Positions 6,424 to 15,258 of a stretch of DNA of 15,258 nt are shown here, one piece after another. The stretch is taken from NCBI GenBank assembly GCA_024404215.1, contig JAKSQI010000018.1:1-15258 (forward strand), read 5' to 3'. The notes under the pieces were generated by a model that had not been told where the DNA came from, searched no databases, and saw nothing but the letters and a program-made list of their open reading frames with translations. The DNA comes from Oscillospiraceae bacterium (GTDB lineage Bacteria > Bacillota > Clostridia > Oscillospirales > Oscillospiraceae). Position 1 is the stretch's first letter. Every line of letters starts with the position of its first letter. Both the position numbers and the translations under genes were made by a program.

Positions 6424-7051
6424 ACAGTTTTAAAAATGCGTCCAAAATCTTCAATCCTACGCTGCCGCTTTTCTCCGGGTGGAACTGACAGCCGAATACA
6501 TTGTTCTTCTCAACAACAGCCGGGACACTCACTCCATAAGGCGCCCAGGCCCGCAGGCTGTCTTCACAACCGGTAGCATAAAAGGAATGAACAAAGTACA
6601 CAAAGCTTCCTTCGGGAATATCCTTCAAAAGCGGGCTGGGGGTATCTGTATAGGTTAGACTGTTCCAGCCCATGTGAGGTACCTTCAGGCTGTCCTCACC
6701 TGCGATTTTCAAAGCCTCCGCCAGACTCTTCACTTCTCCGGGCAACCAGCCCAAACCGGCGTGTTCCCCGTATTCATGGCTTTTTTCAAAGAGCAGCTGC
6801 ATACCAAGGCAAATTCCCATTAAGGGCTTTCCTGCAGCAATTTCCTTCTCCAGCACAGGCACCAGACCGGTGTTTCGCAGCTTGGCAATGGCGTCTCCAA
6901 AGGCACCGACTCCGGGAAGCAGAATTCGGTCTGCCTTATGGATGTCCTCAGGGTTTCCGGTAACCAAAGCCTCACCCTCCAGTGCCTTCACAGAGGAGCG
7001 CAGGCTGAACAGATTACCAACACCATAATCAACAATAGCAGTTACACTCAT
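6422..7051 (-). CDS. hisH: Imidazole glycerol phosphate synthase, glutaminase subunit
   Basis: HisH is the class I glutamine amidotransferase that feeds ammonia to HisF. The 209 residues match the family. The nucleophile is C81 in GICLGMQ and the triad is completed by H191 and E193 in FHPEKS. The oxyanion-loop block LPGVGAFGDA (45-54) and PHMGWN (125-130) are typical of HisH and separate it from other amidotransferases. ATG 7051 overlaps the hisB stop as ATGA, with AAGGGG nine bases upstream, so it is likely translated by coupling with hisB. hisA follows after 11 bases. Confidence 0.97.
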   Translation of the reverse strand: MSVTAIVDYGVGNLFSLRSSVKALEGEALVTGNPEDIHKADRILLPGVGAFGDAIAKLRNTGLVPVLEKEIAAGKPLMGICLGMQLLFEKSHEYGEHAGLGWLPGEVKSLAEALKIAGEDSLKVPHMGWNSLTYTDTPSPLLKDIPEGSFVYFVHSFYATGCEDSLRAWAPYGVSVPAVVEKNNVFGCQFHPEKSGSVGLKILDAFLKL

Positions 7052-7638
7052 ACAATCGTCCCCTTGGTGGAAGGAATCTCATCCTCAAAGCCGGGCTCAA
7101 AGGCAACCGCCTGCTTCATTGCCCGGCCAAGGGCCTTAAACATGCCTTCAATGATGTGATGGGTGTTCTCCCCCGCCAGCTGGCGGACATGAATGGAGGC
7201 CCCCAGAGTGCGAGTCAACGCAAGCAGAAATTCCTTTACCAGCTCCGTATCAAAATCCCCTACCTTTGAAGCAGGAAAGGCCGCCTCAAAACCAAGGCAG
7301 GGCCGCCCGCTGATATCAACGGCCGCAGCAATGAGAGCCTCGTCCATGGGCAGCAGAAAGTAACCATAGCGGTTGATGCCCCGGCGCTCGTCCAGGCAGC
7401 GTGAAAAGGCCTGTCCCAATACAATACCAATATCCTCGGTGGTGTGATGGGCATCCACATGCATGTCCCCCTCGCAGCTGACAGTTAGGTCAAAGCGGCC
7501 ATGGCGGGCAAAAAGAGTCAGCATGTGGTCTAAAAAACCGCATCCGGTTTGAATCCTGCTTTCACCTTTTCCATCCAAATTCAAGGACAGGGCAATATCG
7601 GTTTCCGCTGTCCGACGATTGATGGTTGTACTTCTCAT
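7048..7638 (-). CDS. hisB: Imidazoleglycerol-phosphate dehydratase (monofunctional)
   Basis: HisB removes water from imidazole glycerol phosphate to give imidazole acetol phosphate, using two manganese ions. The 196 residues form just the dehydratase; the N-terminal histidinol-phosphatase domain of the E. coli type is absent, so the phosphatase step needs another gene. Metal-binding signatures are HHTTED (64-69) and NTHHIIE (158-164), with GFLDHMLTLFARHG (34-47) and the closing STKG also typical. ATG 7638 follows hisC by three bases with AAAGGAG eight bases upstream. It overlaps hisH by ATGA. Confidence 0.98.
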   Translation of the reverse strand: MRSTTINRRTAETDIALSLNLDGKGESRIQTGCGFLDHMLTLFARHGRFDLTVSCEGDMHVDAHHTTEDIGIVLGQAFSRCLDERRGINRYGYFLLPMDEALIAAAVDISGRPCLGFEAAFPASKVGDFDTELVKEFLLALTRTLGASIHVRQLAGENTHHIIEGMFKALGRAMKQAVAFEPGFEDEIPSTKGTIV

Positions 7639-7641
7639 GGC

Positions 7642-8697
7642 TTACACTCCTTTCAGAATGTCCCGGGTAGCCTCCAGCAGGGCTTCCATCTGTTCCCGGG
7701 TACCGATGGTAATGCGGCAGTAGGCTTTGGTGCGGGGTTTATCAAAATAGCGAACCAAAATTCCCCGATCACGAAGGGCCGCATAATACTCCTTGCCACT
7801 CATCCCGGGAGCCGCGGCAAAAAGGAAGTTGGAGCGGCTGTCGGTAACCGTAAAGCCCAGCTCACACAGCTGCTGCCGGGTCCACTCACGGTTCTCCATA
7901 ACAGCCGTTCGGGTCTTGTTAAAATAGTCCTCATCCCGCATGGCCTGCTCACCCATGAGCATAGTCACTCGGTTGACATTGTAAGGATTGAAGCTGTACT
8001 TCAGTGTGTTCATGTCGTTAGCCAGCTCTTCCGAACCTATAACAAAGCCCAGCCGTCCTCCGGCCAAAGCACGGGATTTGGAAAAGGTCTGAGTAATAAG
8101 CAGATTGTCATACTCCTTCAAGAGAGGTACGGCCGTCTCGCCACCAAAATCTATGTAGGCTTCATCCACGACAACCAGGCGATTAGGGTCCTGTTCCAAC
8201 AGGCGGCGAATCTCGCTCAAGGGTAGAAAGAGACCGGTGGGGGCATTGGGATTGGTAATGAAAACGGTTCCCTTCTTTCCGGCATAATCCTCAACGGCCA
8301 AAGTAAAGTCTTCCCGAAGGGGAATCTCCTCATAGGGAATGCCAAACATGTGGCAGAAGACCGGATAAAAGCCGTAGGTCAGATCCGCAAACACGGCCCC
8401 CTCCGGACATAGACCATGATACATGAAAGCCAGGGTTTCATCGCTGCTGTTGCAAATACAAATCTGTCGGGTACTGACCCCATAATGGACAGCAATTGCC
8501 TCCATCAGGCCCTTGGCATCCAGGGAAGGGTAAAGCCGAAGCTTTTTCAGCTCCTCTTCGTTAATGGCGGCCAAGGCCCGGGGACTGGGCGGATAGGGAT
8601 TCTCGTTGGTATTGAGTTTAATGAGTTGATCTACATTGGCCGGCTGTTCTCCCGGCACATAAGGCTCCAGCTCTGTCAGTTTAAAAAATCGGCTCAT
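7642..8697 (-). CDS. hisC: Histidinol-phosphate aminotransferase
   Basis: HisC is a PLP enzyme that converts imidazole acetol phosphate and glutamate to histidinol phosphate and 2-oxoglutarate. The protein has 351 residues, in the family range. Seen: the N-terminal LNTNENPYPPSP block (28-39), PNAPTG (150-155), VVVDEAYIDF (175-184), and the PLP lysine K207 in TFSKSRALAGGRLGF with the phosphate-binding R215. The usual GNGSDE cofactor turn reads CNSSDE (82-87), a mild change. The place inside the his operon separates it from other aminotransferases of fold I. ATG 8697 overlaps the hisD stop (ATGA) with GAGGAG five bases before. Confidence 0.96.
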   Translation of the reverse strand: MSRFFKLTELEPYVPGEQPANVDQLIKLNTNENPYPPSPRALAAINEEELKKLRLYPSLDAKGLMEAIAVHYGVSTRQICICNSSDETLAFMYHGLCPEGAVFADLTYGFYPVFCHMFGIPYEEIPLREDFTLAVEDYAGKKGTVFITNPNAPTGLFLPLSEIRRLLEQDPNRLVVVDEAYIDFGGETAVPLLKEYDNLLITQTFSKSRALAGGRLGFVIGSEELANDMNTLKYSFNPYNVNRVTMLMGEQAMRDEDYFNKTRTAVMENREWTRQQLCELGFTVTDSRSNFLFAAAPGMSGKEYYAALRDRGILVRYFDKPRTKAYCRITIGTREQMEALLEATRDILKGV

Positions 8698-9980
8698 GGC
8701 TTCTCCTCAAAACGGATGGTCACACTGCGACCATGGGCCTGCAGCCCCTCATGCTCTGCCAAATTGGCAATGTTGTTCTTAACCTTGCCCAAAGCATCCC
8801 GGGAATAACAAATAAAGCTGGAGCGTTTCACAAACTCCTCTACACTCAGGGGACTGGAAAAACGAGCCGTTCCGGAGGTAGGCAGGGTGTGGTTGGGGCC
8901 GGCCCAGTAGTCACCCAGAGCCTCCGGGCAGTTATAGCCCAGAAAAACACTGCCGGCATGTCTGACCTGCTCCAGCATGGTGAAGGGATCTTCTACACAA
9001 AGCTCCAGGTGCTCCGGAGCCAGACGGTTAGCAATGGCAATGCCCTCCGTCAGGTCCTCGGCAACGATGATTTTTCCATTATTCTCAATACTGGTCCGGG
9101 CAATTTCCTCACGGGGCAGCAGCTTAAGCTGGCTTTCAATCACTTCTGCGGTTTTCTTTGCCAGTTCAAGGCTATCACAAACCAAAACAGCCGTTGCCAG
9201 CTTATCGTGTTCCGCCTGGCTCAGCATGTCTGCCGCCAGCCATCGGGGATTGGCATTTCTATCCGCAACCACCAAAATCTCGCTGGGACCGGCAATCATG
9301 TCAATGTCCACTAAACCGAAAACCATGCGCTTTGCCGTAGCAACAAAGATGTTGCCTGGACCAACAATCTTATCCGCCTTGGGAATGGTTTCCGTACCAT
9401 AGGCCAGACCGGCAACCGCCTGGGCGCCGCCCACCTTATAAATATCAGTAACCCCGGCAATTTTAGCCGCAGCCAAAATGTCAGCCGGAATTTTACCGTC
9501 ACGTCCTACAGGCGTAGTCATGAGAATGCGGTTAACGCCAGCAATCTTAGCCGGGATAGCATTCATCAGCACCGTAGAGGGATAACGAGCCGTTCCGCCG
9601 GGCACATAAATACCTACGGTCTCCAAAGGCAGAACCCGCTGTCCCAGCGTAATTCCCTCCCCGCCTTCAAACCGGAAGCCCTCATGCTTCTGCTTTTCAT
9701 GGAAGGCAGCAATGTTGGCCGCAGCCTGACGCAGGCTTTCTAAAAAGAAAGCATCGGAAACCGCAAAAGCTTCCTCAATTTCCTCTTCAGTAACCCGCAG
9801 GTTTTCCACCCGGGCACCGTCAAAGCGCTCGGTATAGCGCCTCAAGGCATCATCGCCGTTCCTCTGCACATCCTCCAAAATGGAGCGAACGGCACCTTCT
9901 ACTTCAGCCGCGGTTGTTTGACTGCCGCGGTCAAAAATCTCACTTTCGGAGGTTTCTCCGGTGGTTAATATACGAATCAT
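8694..9980 (-). CDS. hisD: Histidinol dehydrogenase
   Basis: HisD oxidises histidinol twice with NAD+ to yield histidine, a zinc-dependent last step. The 428 residues are the standard size. Zinc ligands expected from the E. coli enzyme are all present: Q255 and H258 in SQAEHD, D357 in GDYWAGPNH and H416 in LQAHGRS. Catalytic E323 and H324 lie in LAPEHLEL. The NAD-region blocks GIYVPGG (123-129), KIVGPGN (204-210) and MIAGPSE (228-234) are intact. ATG 9980 overlaps the hisG stop as ATGA and has GGAGG seven bases upstream; hisC begins inside its stop. Confidence 0.98.
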   Translation of the reverse strand: MIRILTTGETSESEIFDRGSQTTAAEVEGAVRSILEDVQRNGDDALRRYTERFDGARVENLRVTEEEIEEAFAVSDAFFLESLRQAAANIAAFHEKQKHEGFRFEGGEGITLGQRVLPLETVGIYVPGGTARYPSTVLMNAIPAKIAGVNRILMTTPVGRDGKIPADILAAAKIAGVTDIYKVGGAQAVAGLAYGTETIPKADKIVGPGNIFVATAKRMVFGLVDIDMIAGPSEILVVADRNANPRWLAADMLSQAEHDKLATAVLVCDSLELAKKTAEVIESQLKLLPREEIARTSIENNGKIIVAEDLTEGIAIANRLAPEHLELCVEDPFTMLEQVRHAGSVFLGYNCPEALGDYWAGPNHTLPTSGTARFSSPLSVEEFVKRSSFICYSRDALGKVKNNIANLAEHEGLQAHGRSVTIRFEEKP

Positions 9981-10594
9981 GTATCTGCCTCCAATCCGAC
10001 CAGCATAGCTTCTATGCTCTGCCGTTTAAACTGGTAACTGCTCTTATTGGCAATAAAACGGGCACTGGAATCCACTATGTGGCTGCAGACGTACAGTCCG
10101 TTTTCCCGCAAAGTGGTTCCGGTCTCCACAATATCCACGATAACATCACTCAGACCCACAATGGGCGCCAACTCAATGCTTCCGTGAAGATTGATAATCT
10201 CAATGGAACGGTTCATTTTGCTGTAATAGCTTTTGGCAACATGAGGATACTTGGTAGCTACCCGGAGAGGTGCCTTCAGTTCATCGGCAAAGCCATTGGG
10301 TGCAGCTACGCAGATGCTGCACTTTCCAATATTCAAATCCAGGAGCTCAAATACATCCGGGTCTGACTCAAGCAGCACATCATAACCGACTATGCCAACA
10401 TCCGCAGCGCCGTGCTCAACATATACTGCAACATCACTGGGCTTTACCAAAATATAGCGAACGCCCTTTTCTGTATTCTCGAAAATCAGCTTTCGGTTAT
10501 CCTCCAGCATTTCCGGGCAGCTGTAGCCAATGGCCGCCAGCTTCTTGTAAACAGAATTTCCAAGTCTTCCCTTAGGCAATGCAATGCTGATCAT
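9977..10594 (-). CDS. hisG: ATP phosphoribosyltransferase, short form (catalytic subunit)
   Basis: HisG condenses ATP with PRPP to phosphoribosyl-ATP, the committed and feedback-controlled step. The 205 residues correspond to the short HisG(S) form, which lacks the C-terminal histidine-binding domain and works as a hetero-octamer with HisZ; hisZ is directly upstream. Seen: the start PKGRL (7-11), VGIVGYDVL (66-74), NLHGSIELAP (135-144) and the PRPP loop DIVETGTTLREN (154-165). ATG 10594 overlaps the hisZ stop (ATGA), with a full AGGAGG seven bases upstream, so the two subunits are probably made in coupled amounts. Feedback by histidine should act through HisZ (family knowledge). Confidence 0.98.
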   Translation of the reverse strand: MISIALPKGRLGNSVYKKLAAIGYSCPEMLEDNRKLIFENTEKGVRYILVKPSDVAVYVEHGAADVGIVGYDVLLESDPDVFELLDLNIGKCSICVAAPNGFADELKAPLRVATKYPHVAKSYYSKMNRSIEIINLHGSIELAPIVGLSDVIVDIVETGTTLRENGLYVCSHIVDSSARFIANKSSYQFKRQSIEAMLVGLEADT

Positions 10595-11667
10595 TTGTTT
10601 TCCTCCTGAAGCTCAATAACCCGTCCTGCACGGAAGCCCTCCGGAAACTCAGCGGCAGCCCGGACAGTAAAGCCCTGTTCGGTATAGGCTCTCACCCGCT
10701 CCAGAACCCGGCAGGCAGGCTGACTGCCATAAAGCAGCAGAATATCCGCATCCGTCTCGGCAGGGGCAGCAAAGCTTCGAATTAACTCACCCAGGTAAAG
10801 GGCAAAGCCAATCCCTCCCTGATTCTTGCCTAAACGCTGCATCAGGTTGTTATAGCGTCCGCCGGCCAGAACCGCCTTGGGGATTCCATCCAAATAGCCT
10901 ACAAAAGAAATGCCGTTGTAATAATCTGTATCATTTAATATGGAGAAATCTATCTTGACATTGGCTGCGAAGCCTGCCTGCTCCAAAACCTCTACTACCG
11001 TTTCAAGTTCCTGAACAATGGGGCGGATTTCCCGGTCGGTTTTCATGCTCCGCAGGCAGGCCAAAGCCTCGCGAGCATCCCCGGGTAACGTAATAAGGGT
11101 ACGGATACTGTCAGCCACCAGCTCCGGCAGCTGAAGCTCAGCAATGCTGTAAGGGCGATGGCGACGCAGGGCCTGCAGAACAACCTTCAGCTCTGCTTCG
11201 GAATGGATGCAGCCCTCCAGCAGGGCCTGCACCAAATCCGCATGACTCAGACAAAGGGCAAAATCACGGCCCAGACACTTCAAGCTCTCTGCAGCCAGCA
11301 GCAGGGTTTCAGCCTCCGGGTAGCCGTCTCCGCCCCCGATATACTCCAGGCCAATTTGACGGATTTCCCGATATTCCTGAGTATCGCGCTCCATCCGGAA
11401 AACATTCTCCGAATAGTAGACCTTCTTTTCCTTCTCTTCGGCACGGGTGTTGCGAACCACGCTCATGGTCACATCCGGCTTCAGTGCCATCAGCTTGCCT
11501 GTGTTATCCGGAAAAGCAATAACACCGCCCTGCAGGTAATTTTTATTAGCCATGTACAGCTCGTAGGGTTCAAATTTCTCCATACGATAGCGGCTGTAGC
11601 CATAGCTGCGATAAAGATTGGTCAGAACCTGAGTAATCCGGTCTTCCCATTCCATGTGTTCGGTCAT
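10591..11667 (-). CDS. hisZ: ATP phosphoribosyltransferase regulatory subunit
   Basis: HisZ is a histidyl-tRNA-synthetase-like protein with no charging activity that is needed by short HisG and binds histidine for feedback. Start is taken at ATG 11667 (358 aa) with AAGGTGA just upstream; an in-frame ATG at 11712 has no binding site. The class II synthetase core is visible: motif-2-like LKPDVT (62-67), ENVFRMERD (87-95), EIRQIGLEYIG (101-111), a late YYNGISF and AGGRYNNL. The anticodon-binding domain of true HisRS is missing and the protein is slightly shorter than many HisZ (about 390). It could be confused with HisRS, but length and position before hisG argue for HisZ. It is the first gene of the his operon, with a promoter about 60 bases upstream. 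Confidence 0.95.
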   Translation of the reverse strand: MTEHMEWEDRITQVLTNLYRSYGYSRYRMEKFEPYELYMANKNYLQGGVIAFPDNTGKLMALKPDVTMSVVRNTRAEEKEKKVYYSENVFRMERDTQEYREIRQIGLEYIGGGDGYPEAETLLLAAESLKCLGRDFALCLSHADLVQALLEGCIHSEAELKVVLQALRRHRPYSIAELQLPELVADSIRTLITLPGDAREALACLRSMKTDREIRPIVQELETVVEVLEQAGFAANVKIDFSILNDTDYYNGISFVGYLDGIPKAVLAGGRYNNLMQRLGKNQGGIGFALYLGELIRSFAAPAETDADILLLYGSQPACRVLERVRAYTEQGFTVRAAAEFPEGFRAGRVIELQEENK

Positions 11668-11671
11668 GGTC

Positions 11672-11678
11672 TCACCTT
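11672..11678 (-). promoter_or_regulatory. Ribosome binding site that fixes the hisZ start
   Basis: Minus-strand AAGGTGA lies just before ATG 11667 (AAGG core seven bases away). The rival ATG at 11712 is preceded only by AT-rich sequence about ten bases from the predicted transcript start. Confidence 0.7.
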
Positions 11679-11729
11679 TTCTCCCTACCCGAAAAAAGCA
11701 CTGGTGGGGCATAATAAATTTATCTTTAT

Positions 11730-11758
11730 ATTATACTTTTTTTTCATTCGTCATTCAA
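11730..11758 (-). promoter_or_regulatory. Promoter of the histidine operon
   Basis: Minus strand: -35 TTGAAT (11753-11758), 17-base spacer, perfect -10 TATAAT (11730-11735). Start expected near 11723, leader about 55 bases to hisZ. A T6-CGC-A6 tract at 11774-11788 and A-rich spacer may add an UP-like or bending effect. The leader is too short for a T-box or a classical his attenuator. Confidence 0.85.
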
Positions 11759-11805
11759 GACATACTCTCTCTCTTTTTTCGCAAAAAACCAGGCCCCGGC
11801 TTGTC

Positions 11806-11841
11806 AAAAAACACCAAAAGAAAGCCTGCCATAAGGCTTTC
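11806..11841 (-). terminator. Terminator-like hairpin upstream of the his promoter
   Basis: On the minus strand a perfect 8-bp stem GAAAGCCT / AGGCTTTC (11834-11841 and 11820-11827) with loop TATGGC is followed by TTTT, GGTG and TTTTTT. This is the shape of an intrinsic terminator for minus-strand transcripts. It lies upstream of the main hisZ promoter, so it would only act on transcripts started further upstream, near the carB promoter. On the plus strand there is no proper T-run after it. Confidence 0.55.
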
Positions 11842-11904
11842 CCTTTCTCCTGCCAAATATCCTGCAGGAAGAGAGAAAAAAATTGCAAAAATAGAAAAAT
11901 ACTG

Positions 11905-11933
11905 TGGAAATTCAAATGATAATTTGCTATACT
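11905..11933 (+). promoter_or_regulatory. carB promoter with inverted repeats
   Basis: -35 TGGAAA (11905-11910), 17-base spacer, extended -10 TG-C-TATACT (11925-11933); start expected near 11940 and a leader of about 40 bases. The spacer contains a perfect repeat CAAAT-GATA-ATTTG (11913-11926), and the -10 pairs with AGTATA (11941-11946) across seven bases. Either could be an operator; the match to the ARG box is poor (8 of 14). Confidence 0.65.
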
Positions 11934-11968
11934 GAAGGGTAGTATACAAGCACAAATTAATGAGATAC

Positions 11969-11973
11969 GGAGG
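11969..11973 (+). promoter_or_regulatory. Ribosome binding site that fixes the carB start
   Basis: GGAGG lies seven bases before ATG 11981. An in-frame ATG at 11960 would put this site inside the coding region and has no binding site of its own. Confidence 0.85.
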
Positions 11974-11980
11974 AATTATT

Positions 11981-15202
<3,222 letters not shown>

Positions 15203-15215
15203 GCCTTAACCATTC

Positions 15216-15252
15216 AGCCCCAAAGGATTTCCTCCTTTGGGGCTGTTTTCTT
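15216..15252 (+). terminator. Intrinsic terminator of carB
   Basis: A perfect 12-bp stem AGCCCCAAAGGA (15216-15227) and TCCTTTGGGGCT (15233-15244) with loop TTTCC is followed by GTTTTCTT. It begins 13 bases after the carB stop, so carB is the last or only gene of its transcript. Confidence 0.93.
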
Positions 15253-15258
15253 TCCAAA

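Larger units (their letters stand above)
11668..11980. other. Divergent hisZ-carB control region
   Basis: This 313-base stretch has no credible gene. In order it holds the hisZ leader and binding site (11668-11722), the his promoter (11730-11758), a T6-CGC-A6 tract (11774-11788), a GC-rich patch with a T6 run on the minus strand (11783-11803), the terminator-like hairpin (11806-11841), a 10-bp palindrome TCCTGCAGGA (11860-11869), an A-rich tract, and the carB promoter with two inverted repeats (11905-11946). No T-box sequence and no leader peptide with a run of histidine codons was found. Confidence 0.75.

Noticed and set aside
11668..11960. T-box or histidine leader-peptide attenuator before hisZ
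   Set aside because: The conserved T-box block AGGGTGGNACCGCG is absent, no short frame with several histidine codons was found, and the leader from the main promoter is only about 55 bases.

Overview
The window is a block of amino-acid biosynthesis genes from a bacterium, most likely a member of the Bacillota (Clostridia or Negativicutes type). The reasons are the short-form HisG paired with a HisZ subunit, the gene order hisZ-G-D-C-B-H-A-F-I, strong AGGAGG-type ribosome binding sites before almost every gene, and sigma-A-like promoters in AT-rich gaps between genes of moderate GC. The genus cannot be read from the sequence alone.

Layout from left to right. Positions 1-4314, minus strand: an arginine cluster read argG > argH > argC > argJ, with argJ cut by the left edge. 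Positions 4315-4594: a 280-base regulatory gap. It holds a good argG promoter, an ARG-box-like palindrome over its -10, a possible plus-strand promoter sharing that -10, and an AT-rich nested palindrome. Positions 4595-11667, minus strand: a compact histidine operon of nine genes, hisZ > hisG > hisD > hisC > hisB > hisH > hisA > hisF > hisI. Four junctions are ATGA overlaps and the other gaps are 3-12 bases. Positions 11668-11980: a 313-base divergent control region with the hisZ promoter (minus), the carB promoter (plus) and a terminator-like hairpin between them. Positions 11981-15202, plus strand: full-length carB, closed by a strong intrinsic terminator at 15216-15252.

How the genes work together. 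CarB makes carbamoyl phosphate, which (with ornithine transcarbamylase, not in the window) gives citrulline. ArgG and ArgH convert citrulline to arginine, while ArgC and ArgJ act earlier in making ornithine. HisZ/HisG start histidine synthesis from PRPP and ATP, HisI, HisA and HisH/HisF build imidazole glycerol phosphate, and HisB, HisC and HisD finish the chain. Missing from the his set are hisE (PR-ATP pyrophosphohydrolase) and a histidinol-phosphate phosphatase, which must lie elsewhere. carA is not next to carB.

No mobile element, CRISPR array, tRNA, rRNA, phage gene or defence-type system was seen. The points most worth a second look are a HisI whose usual D-C-D-x-D metal motif reads A-C-G-G-D, a perfect 13-bp hairpin plus a terminator-like hairpin between argG and argH, the two-way promoter/ARG-box geometry upstream of argG, and the possible attenuator-like hairpin upstream of hisZ.
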